Part shown: piece by piece, positions 1 to 7,787 of the stretch
Position numbering within the stretch: position 1 is the first letter of the stretch
Layout of the letters: each line of letters opens with the position of its first letter
Origin: JBLHKW01 sp047618565
GTDB taxonomy: Bacteria; Planctomycetota; UBA1135; GCA-002686595
DNA: 25,673 bases
Direction: 5' to 3'
Assembly (NCBI GenBank): GCA_047618565.1
Contig: JBLHKW010000067.1
Location: forward strand, 1 to 25,673
The notes under the pieces: model-generated
The model's database searches: none
Told to the model about the DNA's origin: nothing
What the model saw: only the letters and a program-made list of their open reading frames with translations
Translations under genes and position numbers: made by a program

Positions 1-393
1 GCGTCGTGCTCGTCGAGCCGTGCTCAGCGGCCCTACAGGGCCGCCTCCGCCGTCTCGACTTCGCACTCCTTGCTGCGACGAAGATGGCTTCGTCTCGCTA
101 CGGGACTTTTTCAACGGGCTGCTAGGCCCGGGGGAGTGGGTGTTCACCCCGATGTTAGCCCTGTCGTTCACGGTCGGGATTTACCTGTTGAACGCTTTCG
201 AAGCCCGGCAGTTCAGAACGCTCCATTCGATCCGCCGGCGCCCTCGGGCTGTGGCGCAGGATCTCCCTGTCCGCGCTTCTTCGGAATCGAAACCGGGAAG
301 AAACTGAAGGATCCGGCGTCCGCGGTCGAAATCGCGGTGGCCTTCTAGTATCGAAGGGGGCTTCCCCCCGGTCTCAACCCGCTGAGCGACTCC
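1..393. other. Left-edge region without a convincing complete gene
   Basis: No complete gene can be supported here. The third plus-strand frame is open from the left edge to a TAG at 123-125, and its first 30 or so codons have mostly G or C in third position, so positions 3-125 may be the 3' end of a gene starting outside the window. The second frame is also open from the edge to 307 and contains one hydrophobic stretch near 160-200, but its composition otherwise looks non-coding. A 7-bp hairpin with a TACA loop lies at 27-44 and a short G5/C5 hairpin at 356-368, neither followed by a T-run. The promoter of the gene at 394 should lie in this region, but I could not identify one. Confidence 0.4.
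104..125 (+). repeat. Left copy of a degenerate inverted motif
   Basis: A 22-nt motif with a T5 core followed by CAACGGGCTGCTAG. Its reverse complement matches the segment starting at 2670 at 16 of 21 positions, so the two copies face each other about 2.6 kb apart. The T5/A6 cores are compositionally unlike the GC-rich surroundings. From memory, motifs of this general form recur near insertion-sequence ends in many environmental genomes; that is recall, not a search. No transposase lies between the copies. Confidence 0.45.
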
Positions 394-2433
394 ATGCGTC
401 CGAAGTCTCGACTGTTCAAGATCCTGCTCTTCGGCCTGGCCGTCGGTGGTTTCGTCGGCTATTTCGCCTTCTCGACGCTGCTGTTCAGCCCGCTCGAGAA
501 GCCGTTCGTGGCGCGTATCGCGGCGCTGGTCTCGCGCGATGTGGACCTGTACGTGTCGAAGGTCGATCTGGCCGGGCTGTTCGACGCCTTCCCGCGGCTC
601 GAGGTCATGGACGACCTGGAGAGCACGCCCGCCTGGGAGACTTTCGAGCGGTCCGTCGAGTACGCGGACATCATGAGCGATCTGGAGCTCGAGTCCGCGC
701 TCGGAGAGCTCGAGCGCAGCCTGGAGCGGGTGCCGGTGATCACGGTCGAGCCCCTGGACATCTTCGGCGGTGAGGAGCTCGTGCTGGCTGCGCGGGTGGG
801 CGACGGCGCGGGCACTCCGATCGACTGGGCCGTGTACGGGCGCGTGAACTGGATGGGGAAGCTTGCGGTGGCAGCGCTCTCCTACCCGGGCTTGCTGGGA
901 CTGGAAGGGCAGGGCATCGCGGTCGAAACGGGGGACAACTGGGTCCAGCTGAGCGGCGGCCAGCTGGCGCAACCGCTCTTCGTGGCGCGCCTGCGCGATG
1001 TCGTGATCGCGAGCTCGTCGAGCCAGTTCATCGAGACCGCGTTCGATCTGGCTGCGCGCGGAGGTGAGAAATCAATGCTCCAGAGCGCGCGTTACTTCGA
1101 CCACATCCACAACGCGGCCCTGCGCGGCCCGGAAGACAAGGAGCTCGAGTTCTTCGTCGACGCGCGCAAGCTGATGCTCAATCAGGGTATGCCCGGTCCG
1201 TGGCCCGATATCCGCAGCCCATTGTTCGGCCCGGCGTTTTCGGGGCGCTTGTTCCAGGCGCCGGCCTGCAAGGAACTCGTCGGCGTCATCGATCTGTCGA
1301 ACGGTGTGGCGCTCGACCTGCACGGCGAGCTGGCATCCGAGTACGTGAGCCCGCAGCAGGAGCGCCTGTACCGCGAGCGCGGCTTCGAACGGGATGATGT
1401 ACTGCGCGATGTGGCGGCCTTCGTCCCGGACGACGCGGCCCTGCTCGTGTACCTGAAAGGACCGATCGATCTCTTGCTGAAGATGGTCTTCGACTCCGTC
1501 GAGCCCGCACTGCGCTCCAATGTCGAGGACGCATTCCGCAGCACGGGACGCTACACGGACCTCGATCAGCTGATGGCGGAAGTGGGTGGATCGGTGCACA
1601 ACCGCCTGATGCTCATCGTTCGCGAGCGCGACTACAAGTACCGCTCCGACGAGCAGGTGCCGCCCAACGATGGTCAGCCCACGTACGCGATCGCGCTCGT
1701 GACCTGGGTCGAGGACGAGGAGCGCATCAAGACGCTCAGTGACGCGATCGGCCAGAACGGAGACATCTTCGGCCTCAAGGGCGCGACGGCTGGCGAGGGC
1801 GGCTACTACCGGCACAAGTCCGAGGGCTTCCTGACCTACGAGTTCTGGAGCGAGTTCGTACCGGGCACGGGCATCATCACCACGATGCCCGCCAACGAGC
1901 ACTACATCATCTCCAACGAGATCAAGATGCTGCCGCACCTGCTGCGCACCTACGCGCAGTCGGACTCGAGCTACCGGCGCCTTGCGGACCTGCCCCGGTT
2001 TCAGGCGCTCTTGAACTCGTCGTTACCGGATGCCAACGCCCTGGTGTGGATCAACCCGCGCGCGGGTGGAGAGACGGGGCGCAAGCTCGTGCGCAGCTGG
2101 GCCGAAGGAAATGTGACGCTCGGTGTCGACTGGCGCAGCCGGCGCGCGGAGGCCGAGCGCAAGGTCCTGGCCGAGACCTTCAATGGCCGCGCGCGCGGCC
2201 AGCTGAATCAGGATGAGCAGGCACAGCTCGATGCGACGGTCGATCCGATCCTGCAGGCCGAGGCCGGTCGCTTGCGCGCGGAGCAGGTTCCAGCGCTCAT
2301 GGCGCGCAAGGCGCGCGAGATCGAGTACCTCGAAGCGATCGATGCGGGCTTGATGATGCTGCGGCTCGACCCGCGCTCATTCGACCTGTCGCTGCGGGTG
2401 CTGATCCCCCTGGGCGCCAAAGCATCTCGCTGA
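394..2433 (+). CDS. Membrane-anchored protein of unknown function (679 aa)
   Basis: I do not recognise the family. The protein begins with a short basic stretch and one hydrophobic helix (about residues 7-30), followed by about 645 residues that are mixed alpha/beta and strongly acidic/basic, so it is probably a single-pass protein with a large extracytoplasmic domain. Residues 560-650 are charged and probably helical. The layout is loosely reminiscent of DUF3352-type exported proteins, but no diagnostic motif is visible. The ATG at 394 is chosen because it places the hydrophobic anchor right at the N-terminus; no good Shine-Dalgarno is visible. A long antisense ORF over 181-972 is judged a codon-bias shadow. 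The gene stands alone, followed 26 nt after its stop by the oppositely oriented tRNA-Leu. Confidence 0.8.
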   Translation: MRPKSRLFKILLFGLAVGGFVGYFAFSTLLFSPLEKPFVARIAALVSRDVDLYVSKVDLAGLFDAFPRLEVMDDLESTPAWETFERSVEYADIMSDLELESALGELERSLERVPVITVEPLDIFGGEELVLAARVGDGAGTPIDWAVYGRVNWMGKLAVAALSYPGLLGLEGQGIAVETGDNWVQLSGGQLAQPLFVARLRDVVIASSSSQFIETAFDLAARGGEKSMLQSARYFDHIHNAALRGPEDKELEFFVDARKLMLNQGMPGPWPDIRSPLFGPAFSGRLFQAPACKELVGVIDLSNGVALDLHGELASEYVSPQQERLYRERGFERDDVLRDVAAFVPDDAALLVYLKGPIDLLLKMVFDSVEPALRSNVEDAFRSTGRYTDLDQLMAEVGGSVHNRLMLIVRERDYKYRSDEQVPPNDGQPTYAIALVTWVEDEERIKTLSDAIGQNGDIFGLKGATAGEGGYYRHKSEGFLTYEFWSEFVPGTGIITTMPANEHYIISNEIKMLPHLLRTYAQSDSSYRRLADLPRFQALLNSSLPDANALVWINPRAGGETGRKLVRSWAEGNVTLGVDWRSRRAEAERKVLAETFNGRARGQLNQDEQAQLDATVDPILQAEAGRLRAEQVPALMARKAREIEYLEAIDAGLMMLRLDPRSFDLSLRVLIPLGAKASR

Positions 2434-2459
2434 CTGCGTGGCCGCTCGCGGTGGGGGGG

Positions 2460-2546
2460 TGGTGCCCGGGACTGGAATCGAACCAGCACGGGAATTACCC
2501 CACAAGATCCTTAGTCTTGCGCGTCTACCAGTTCCGCCACCCGGGC
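2460..2546 (-). tRNA. tRNA-Leu, anticodon AAG
   Basis: On the minus strand this folds as a class II tRNA. It has a 7-bp acceptor stem (GCCCGGG with CCCGGGC), a D arm with GGTAGA in the loop, an anticodon stem CAAGA/TCTTG around loop CTAAGGA, a 15-nt variable arm as in tRNA-Leu, and a T arm with loop TTCGATT. The discriminator is A and the CCA end is genomically encoded (2460-2462). In the 7-nt loop T33 is followed by A-A-G, so the anticodon is AAG, reading CUU and possibly CUC. Length is 87 nt with CCA, normal for tRNA-Leu. No clear promoter or T-run terminator was seen. Confidence 0.95.
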
Positions 2547-2669
2547 TCGGACTCCAGACCTCGGGGGCGGTAGACGGGTCTCGCGACCGGAAGGGCCCGC
2601 CCGGGGCCTGCAGAGCCGAAGCCCTGCTAGGAGTTGGCGGGAGAGTCTACGGAGCGCGTCGTAGTCGGT

Positions 2670-2692
2670 CTAGGAGGCTGTCAAAAAAGTGC
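2670..2692 (-). repeat. Right copy of the degenerate inverted motif
   Basis: The sequence CTAGGAGGCTGTCAAAAAAG and the following TGC match the reverse complement of 104-125 at 16 of 21 aligned positions. It begins a short stretch, about 2670-2760, unusually rich in A-runs for this window (A6 at 2683-2688, then further A4 and A5 runs). This stretch forms the leader of the phosphofructokinase gene. It may be the remnant of an element end, but no transposase is present. Confidence 0.4.
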
Positions 2693-2792
2693 TCCGACCC
2701 CCGGCTCGGCCAAAATCAGCGGTTGCACGCACTCACCCCATGGCAAAGGCGTTAAAAATGGTGCCGCTCGACCCACGCACCCGCCTCAGCCT

Positions 2793-4022
2793 ATGCAGAC
2801 TCTCCAAGGAAATGCGGTCATCGGCCAGTCCGGTGGCCCGACCGTCGTCATCAACCAAAGCCTGGTCGGCCTGATCGAGGGCTGCCGCGCGAGTTCTGCG
2901 GTCCGGGCCGTCTACGGAGCGCGGCGCGGTATCCAGGGTGTCCTCGACGAGGACTTCGTCGATCTCGGCTGCGAGACGCCCGAGGACCTGGATGCGGTGG
3001 CCCATACCCCCTGCGCCGCCCTGCGCTCGATCCGCCTGAAGCCGACCGCCGAGCATGCGAGTCGCATGCTCGAGGTCTTCCGGGCGCACGACGTGCGCTT
3101 CTTCTTCTACATAGGTGGCAACGACTCGGCCGAGACCGCGCACCTGCTCAGTCAGGCTGCCGAGGCCGCAGACTATGAATTGCGGCTGTTTCACGTGCCC
3201 AAGACGATCGACAACGATCTGCGCGTGACGGACCACTGCCCGGGTTACGGCTCGGCGGCGCGTTTCGTGGCCCAGGCGCTGATGGGGGACAACCAGGACA
3301 ATCGCAGTCTGGGTGGGGTCAAGATCGACGTGCTCATGGGGCGCGATGCGGGCTGGCTGACGGCGGCCAGTCGGCTGGCGCGCGTGCACGAGGACGATGG
3401 TCCGCACCTTATCTACGTGCCGGAGCGCAACTTTGACTTCGACCGGTTCCTCGGCTCGGTCGAGAACACGGTCGCGCGCCTGGGGCGTTGCGTGGTCGCC
3501 GTCTCCGAGGGCATCCACGACGCGAGCGGCAACCTGATCGTCTCGTCCGGCGCGGCGGATGCGTTCGGGAACCATCAGCTGTCGGGCAGTGGCGCCCTCG
3601 GCGACATCCTCTCGGCACGCGTCAAGCAGGCGCTCGGGGCCGGGGCGCGGGTGCGCGCGGATACCTTCGGATATCTGCAGCGCTCGTACTTCGGCGTGGT
3701 TTCCGAGGTCGACGCCCGCGAGGCGCGCGAGGTAGGGAGAGCTGCGGTGGAAGCCGCGACAGGCGGCGAGGTGCCGCACGGCTCGATGGTCATCCTGCGG
3801 GATGCGGACGCGCCCGGCTATCAGGCGCGTTTCGAGGTCACCGAACTCGCGAATGTCGCCCGCCACACGCGTCCACTGGACGAAATGTACATCGATGGAG
3901 ATGACGATATCAGCGCCTCATTCATCGACTACGCGCTGCCCCTGGTGGGCGAGCTGCCGCGTCCCGGCTGCCTGGCCGAACACCCGGTGAGAAAGCTCCT
4001 CTCGGGGCCGAACGCCCGTTAG
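2793..4022 (+). CDS. pfp: PPi-type 6-phosphofructokinase (diphosphate--fructose-6-phosphate 1-phosphotransferase)
   Basis: Phosphorylates fructose 6-phosphate to fructose 1,6-bisphosphate in cytoplasmic glycolysis, probably using pyrophosphate reversibly. Family motifs run in order: GQSGGPTVVIN near the N-terminus, the phosphoryl-donor motif FYIGGNDSAET, the catalytic-loop signature PKTIDNDL (ATP enzymes normally have G-T-I-D-N-D), CPGYGSA, and the substrate-binding segment MGRDAGWLT. The PKTIDND form and the GGNDS donor loop favour PPi over ATP, by established family knowledge; the donor was not tested. Length is 409 aa, normal for this subgroup. The frame is open upstream to 2634, but the ATG at 2793 is chosen because MQTLQGNAVIGQSGGPT is the usual N-terminus and the upstream residues look non-coding. 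No Shine-Dalgarno is obvious. The stop lies 4 nt before the first possible start of the next gene, so the two may be co-transcribed. Confidence 0.92.
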   Translation: MQTLQGNAVIGQSGGPTVVINQSLVGLIEGCRASSAVRAVYGARRGIQGVLDEDFVDLGCETPEDLDAVAHTPCAALRSIRLKPTAEHASRMLEVFRAHDVRFFFYIGGNDSAETAHLLSQAAEAADYELRLFHVPKTIDNDLRVTDHCPGYGSAARFVAQALMGDNQDNRSLGGVKIDVLMGRDAGWLTAASRLARVHEDDGPHLIYVPERNFDFDRFLGSVENTVARLGRCVVAVSEGIHDASGNLIVSSGAADAFGNHQLSGSGALGDILSARVKQALGAGARVRADTFGYLQRSYFGVVSEVDAREAREVGRAAVEAATGGEVPHGSMVILRDADAPGYQARFEVTELANVARHTRPLDEMYIDGDDDISASFIDYALPLVGELPRPGCLAEHPVRKLLSGPNAR

Positions 4023-4026
4023 ACTC

Positions 4027-5046
4027 GTGCGCCTCAAGCGGCGCAGCGACCCTGACCGAGATCGGAAACCAGTGAAAGAGACCGAAGTCCAGATTCCCGA
4101 TGAGCCCCGCCCGGACTCCGTGACGGAGGTCGCCGCCGGTTCCGCCGACGGGCCCTACCGCAACCTGTGGGTGCCCTTGATCCTCATCCCGGCGGCACTG
4201 GTGATCGCGATCCTGCTGGTCTGGGTCCTCTTCAGCGGCATCGCCGGTTCCGAGGCGAGCCTGGAGGACAACCTGCAGCGCATCGTCGACGGCGGCCGTA
4301 ACGACCGCGACCAGGCGCTGTTTAACCTCGCGCGTCAGGTCAGCGAGAACGAGAAGGCACGCCTGGCGGGGGACGACCTGCCCTGGCCTCCCGAGCCCGA
4401 CTTCCTGGATCGGGTTCGCAGCGTGGCCGACCAGGTCGGCGCCGACAATCATCAGGCGCACCTCGCGCTCGGGGTGTTGCTCGCGACCGAGGGCGACTCC
4501 GAGGGTCTGAACATTCTGCGCGACGTCATGGCCCTCTCGGCCGAGGACGACCCCGATGGGTCCCTGCGTTTCGTGGCGCTCGAGAACCTGGCCCTGGTCG
4601 GGGGGCAGGAAGACGTGCCCCATATCCTCGAAATCCTGCAAGGTGAGGACGAAGGCCTGCGCAACCTGGCGGCCGCGAGTCTGGGCCGGATTCAGGGGGA
4701 TGCGGCCCGGAAGGCCCTTCTTGGGGCCCTGGGGGACAGCACCCTGGAGGTCCGGGGCAGCGCGGCCCTGGCCTTGAGCGGCTTCGACCCGCCCGATCTG
4801 GGCGCCGCGGAGGTGCTGCGAGATCTGCTCGATCCGGCTGTCTACGAGGCCGAGAATGCCCGTGATAGCAGCAAATATCGCCGCGGTCAGCTCGCCTCGG
4901 CGAACCGGGTGCGAGCCCTGACGGCTCTCGCGCGGCTGCGGATCGAGGCGGACCGGGCGATTTTTGAGGAGCTGAAGGCCGACCCGGATGTGGATGTCAG
5001 CGAGGCCGCGATGCTTGCGCTGGCCAGCTGGCCGGAGACTCCCTGA
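4027..5046 (+). CDS. Membrane-anchored HEAT-repeat protein
   Basis: A cytoplasmic acidic/basic N-terminus is followed by one strong transmembrane helix (about residues 47-70) and a helical repeat domain. Units such as LRNLAAASLGRIQGDAARKA and LEVRGSAALALSGF (about residues 165-255, with another near the C-terminus) are PBS-lyase/HEAT-like repeats, normally used as protein-binding scaffolds. It immediately precedes the Rieske/cytochrome b genes, so an assembly or docking role for that complex is a reasonable inference, not shown. The start is uncertain: GTG at 4027 lies 4 nt after the phosphofructokinase stop, while GTG at 4072 has a weak GGA upstream. The transmembrane segment is kept either way. 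185 nt separate it from the Rieske gene, so an internal promoter is possible. Confidence 0.82.
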   Translation: MRLKRRSDPDRDRKPVKETEVQIPDEPRPDSVTEVAAGSADGPYRNLWVPLILIPAALVIAILLVWVLFSGIAGSEASLEDNLQRIVDGGRNDRDQALFNLARQVSENEKARLAGDDLPWPPEPDFLDRVRSVADQVGADNHQAHLALGVLLATEGDSEGLNILRDVMALSAEDDPDGSLRFVALENLALVGGQEDVPHILEILQGEDEGLRNLAAASLGRIQGDAARKALLGALGDSTLEVRGSAALALSGFDPPDLGAAEVLRDLLDPAVYEAENARDSSKYRRGQLASANRVRALTALARLRIEADRAIFEELKADPDVDVSEAAMLALASWPETP

Positions 5047-5124
5047 TGGCCCTGCTCCGGACCCGTTCCTCGAAGATGAGGAATGCCCAGGTCGGTGCGA
5101 TTCTCCGGACGTTCCAGCGTGGGA

Positions 5125-5154
5125 ATTGGGGTTCGTTGTAGCTACGATCCCAAG
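5125..5154 (+). promoter_or_regulatory. Imperfect hairpin in the Rieske leader
   Basis: TTGGG pairs with CCCAA around an inner 8-bp palindrome, GTAGCTAC at 5138-5145. It could be an operator or leader structure. No confident -35/-10 pair was seen, so its role is unknown. Confidence 0.3.
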
Positions 5155-5199
5155 GAATCGGGAGCGGCGATCAGCCGCCCGTCGTAGTGGAACCCAGAT

Positions 5200-5224
5200 G
5201 GGCCCTCTAGCAGAGGCCCCGAGG
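5200..5224 (+). promoter_or_regulatory. Hairpin abutting the Rieske Shine-Dalgarno
   Basis: GGG-C-CCTCT pairs with AGAGG-CCC around a 3-nt AGC loop (5200-5219, one bulged C). It ends 1 nt before the GAGG ribosome-binding site at 5221-5224, which lies 7 nt upstream of the TTG start at 5232. A stable stem this close to the ribosome site could affect translation of the first respiratory-complex subunit; that is inference. Confidence 0.4.
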
Positions 5225-5231
5225 CGCAATC

Positions 5232-5798
5232 TTGGCTGACGCAACAAAGTCACCGAACGAGGACAAACCGGCAGCCATCGCGGCCGGCAGCTTGGTCCGT
5301 TCACCCCTGCGAGGCGAGGTCTCGCGGCGCGGTGTTCTCGCAGCGGCCTGGGGCGCTTTCACCCTGGCGATCACAGGTGCGACGGGCGCTGCCGTGCGTT
5401 TTCTGTTCCCCAACGTGCTCTACGACCCGCCCCAGGAATTCAAGGCGGGTTTCCCCGCGGAATTCTCCGTAGATGCAGTCGACACGCGCTACAAGGCTTC
5501 CCACGGCGTGTGGATCATCCGCGAGGCGGCCGGGTTCTACGTCCTGTCCACCGTCTGCACGCACCTGGGCTGCACGCCCAACTGGCTCGCGGCAGACGAG
5601 AAGTTCAAATGCCCCTGTCACGGCAGCGGCTTTGTGAAGAGCGGCGTCAACGTCGAGGGTCCCGCACCGCGCCCGCTCGAGCGCTACAAGGTCTCCTTCG
5701 CCGAGGACGGCCAGCTCCTCATCGACAAGAACACCAAGTTCCAGGAAGAGAAAGGGCAGTGGACCATGGATGGTGCCTACCTGCCCTTCGTCGGCTGA
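5232..5798 (+). CDS. Rieske [2Fe-2S] protein of a cytochrome bc-type complex
   Basis: The high-potential iron-sulfur subunit that takes an electron from quinol at the Qo site and passes it to cytochrome c. Both cluster motifs are intact: CTHLGC at residues 109-114 and CPCHGS at 127-132. By family knowledge C109, H111, C127 and H130 bind the cluster, and C114 and C129 form the stabilising disulfide. The N-terminus carries a twin-arginine motif (SRRGVL, residues 31-36) before a hydrophobic helix (about 37-58), consistent with Tat export and a retained anchor. The start is TTG at 5232, supported by GAGG 7 nt upstream; no ATG fits better. At 188 aa it is normal for the family. It heads the run Rieske, cyt b, subunit IV, multihaem cyt c. 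Confidence 0.95.
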   Translation: MADATKSPNEDKPAAIAAGSLVRSPLRGEVSRRGVLAAAWGAFTLAITGATGAAVRFLFPNVLYDPPQEFKAGFPAEFSVDAVDTRYKASHGVWIIREAAGFYVLSTVCTHLGCTPNWLAADEKFKCPCHGSGFVKSGVNVEGPAPRPLERYKVSFAEDGQLLIDKNTKFQEEKGQWTMDGAYLPFVG

Positions 5799-5854
5799 TT
5801 TCGGCCAGTCTTCCTAGTTGATACCCCCAAGGTTTCGGAACACGACGAGAGTTG

Positions 5855-6631
5855 ATGGATAAGATCCTCGCCTACATCACGGGAACCCAGCTCTGGAAGT
5901 CCCTCTTCCGCCACGGTTACCCGGATACACCGCGGAACCGCACGCTTGCGGTTCTGTCGAACGTGGTCCTGCACCTGCACCCGGTCAAGGTGCGGCGCAG
6001 CGGCATCCGGCTCTCGTACACCTGGTGCATGGGAGGACTGACGTTCTTCCTGTTCCTGATCGAGACCATCACGGGCCTGCTACTGATGTTCTATTACCGC
6101 CCGACGGCGGAGCTGGCGTATCAGGACATCTTCGCCCTGCGAGAACACGTACCCATCGGGGTCATGCGCGAGGTGCACCGCTGGGCGGCGCACCTCATGG
6201 TGATCACCGTCTGGCTGCACATGTACCGGGTCTTCCTGACCGGGTCCTACAAGCCGCCGCGCGAGTTCAACTGGAACGTGGGCGTCATCCTGCTGGTGAT
6301 CACCCTGCTGCTGTCGTTCACGGGCTATCTGTTGCCCTGGGACCAGCTGGCGGTCTGGGCCATCACGGTCGGTACGAACATGGCCCGCGCTACACCCTTC
6401 ATAGGTCATGAAGGTCCAGGTGCAGCGCTGCTCAGCTTCGGTGGGTTGAATTTCATCCATGCCGGGGACGACGTACGTTTCGGCCTGCTGGGCGGGCGAT
6501 TCGTGGGTGAGGCGGCGCTATTGCGCTTCTACGTCCTGCACTGTCTCGGCTTCCCGCTGGTCGCAGCGGGTTTGATGGCCGTCCACTTCTGGCGCGTCCG
6601 AAAGGACGGGGGCATATCGGGCCCGCTGTAG
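5855..6631 (+). CDS. Cytochrome b, N-terminal (b6-like) subunit
   Basis: A membrane subunit carrying the two b haems of a quinol:cytochrome c oxidoreductase, about four core helices. Haem ligand pairs are H108/H122 in the second core helix (REVHRWAAHLM ... WLHMYR) and H219/H234 in the fourth (VLHC ... MAVHFW). The second pair is separated by 14 residues, the spacing known for b6 rather than mitochondrial cytochrome b. The FTGYLLPWDQ motif is also typical. 258 aa, ending DGGISGPL, so haem-binding and C-terminal quinol-site halves are encoded separately. ATG at 5855 is chosen; a TTG directly before it (5852) is the alternative. It lies 56 nt after the Rieske gene and 64 nt before the second half. 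Confidence 0.95.
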   Translation: MDKILAYITGTQLWKSLFRHGYPDTPRNRTLAVLSNVVLHLHPVKVRRSGIRLSYTWCMGGLTFFLFLIETITGLLLMFYYRPTAELAYQDIFALREHVPIGVMREVHRWAAHLMVITVWLHMYRVFLTGSYKPPREFNWNVGVILLVITLLLSFTGYLLPWDQLAVWAITVGTNMARATPFIGHEGPGAALLSFGGLNFIHAGDDVRFGLLGGRFVGEAALLRFYVLHCLGFPLVAAGLMAVHFWRVRKDGGISGPL

Positions 6632-6695
6632 CCCGCATTGCCGCTTTCGATACGCACTCGCCACTCCGTGGCAACCACGACTGGAATCCCCGCCG

Positions 6696-7778
6696 ATGGG
6701 CCAATACCTCCGAGACCTCGCTGACTGGCTAGCCGAGCCGACGCGCTACACGATCCTGACCACAGGGTTGCTGGCGGCGACGCTGATCTGGCGCAAGAAG
6801 CTGACCCACCCGTTCGTCTTCATTGCCCTGACGGTTGCCGGGATCGGTTTCTTCGTGTTCGCGTGGAGTGATCCGAACTTCAACACGATCATCACGAAGC
6901 CTGACAACGTACCGATCATCATCCTGATCAGTACGGTCGTGTTCTTCACCTGGCTCGCCCTGCGACGTGCCGTCATCAACGACGAGCGCATCGCGCGCGG
7001 TGAACCCACGCTGGAGGGGGAGCTGGCCAAGAAGAAGGTCTTCACCTGGCCCGACCTCGTGTACTCCGAGCTGATCTGCATCGTGCTCTTCATGGCCGCG
7101 CTGATGGTCTGGAGTATCCTGATCCAGGCGCCGATCGAGGAGCCGGCTTCGCAGGCACGGACGCCGAACCCGTCGAAGGCACCGTGGTACTTCCTGGGTC
7201 TGCAGGAGATGCTCGTCTACTTCGACCCGTGGTTGGCGGGCGTGCTGCTCCCGAGCTTCATCGTGCTCGGCCTGTGCGCGATCCCGTACTTGGATCGGAA
7301 CCCCAAGGGCAACGGCTACTACACCTTCGAGGAGCGCCCCTTCGCGATCTCCTTCTTCATGGTGGGCTTCCTGTTGATGTGGGTTTCCCTCGTCATCATG
7401 GGCACCTTCCTGCGGGGTCCGAACTGGTCGTTCTTTGGCCCATTCGAGTACTGGGATCACACCAAGCTCGAACCGATGGTCAACGTCGACCTGTCCGGCT
7501 ACTTCTGGGTGCGTCTCCTGGAGATGCCCAGACCGACCAATCCGTTGATACGCGAGCTGCCAGGGCTCTTATCCCTCGGCTTCTACTTCGTGCTATTGCC
7601 ACCGATTCTGGGCAAGACACTATTCAAGAAGCTGGCCCTGGAGATGGGGCCTATCCGCTTCAACGTGATGATGCACCTGTTCCTCTGGGCTGCCTTGATC
7701 CCGATCAAGATGGGTCTGCGTTGGACGGTCAGCCTCAAATACATCGTGGGCATTCCCGAGTGGTTCCTGAACATCTGA
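6696..7778 (+). CDS. Cytochrome b C-terminal / subunit IV-like subunit with extra N-terminal helices
   Basis: The second half of the split cytochrome b. The Qo-site region is NPSKAPWYFLGLQEML (residues 158-173), followed by the hydrophobic segments expected of subunit IV. The familiar P-E-W-Y motif reads A162-P163-W164-Y165 here, so the usual acidic residue is absent. It is much longer (360 aa) than plant subunit IV (about 160 aa). Three hydrophobic segments precede the Qo region (about 18-32, 39-56 and 72-90), with another helix at about 123-143, and an extended tail with two or three further helices follows it. ATG at 6696 has a weak GGAA 9 nt upstream. It lies 9 nt before the multihaem cytochrome, so the two are surely co-transcribed. 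Confidence 0.92.
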   Translation: MGQYLRDLADWLAEPTRYTILTTGLLAATLIWRKKLTHPFVFIALTVAGIGFFVFAWSDPNFNTIITKPDNVPIIILISTVVFFTWLALRRAVINDERIARGEPTLEGELAKKKVFTWPDLVYSELICIVLFMAALMVWSILIQAPIEEPASQARTPNPSKAPWYFLGLQEMLVYFDPWLAGVLLPSFIVLGLCAIPYLDRNPKGNGYYTFEERPFAISFFMVGFLLMWVSLVIMGTFLRGPNWSFFGPFEYWDHTKLEPMVNVDLSGYFWVRLLEMPRPTNPLIRELPGLLSLGFYFVLLPPILGKTLFKKLALEMGPIRFNVMMHLFLWAALIPIKMGLRWTVSLKYIVGIPEWFLNI

Positions 7779-7787
7779 CGAAGACCC

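Noticed and set aside
70..348. Plus-strand ORF near the left edge
   Set aside because: Composition is Arg/Pro/Ala-rich without structure, typical of a random GC-rich open frame.
2634..2792. Upstream extension of the phosphofructokinase reading frame
   Set aside because: The 53 extra residues look non-coding and run through the inverted motif; the enzyme's usual N-terminus begins at 2793.
5066..5083. Six-bp hairpin after the HEAT gene as a terminator
   Set aside because: No T-run follows, and the stem is short (TTCCTC with GAGGAA).
3922..5304. 460-aa antisense ORF over the HEAT gene
   Set aside because: It overlaps three plus-strand genes and has the Arg/Gly/Pro-rich composition of a shadow frame.
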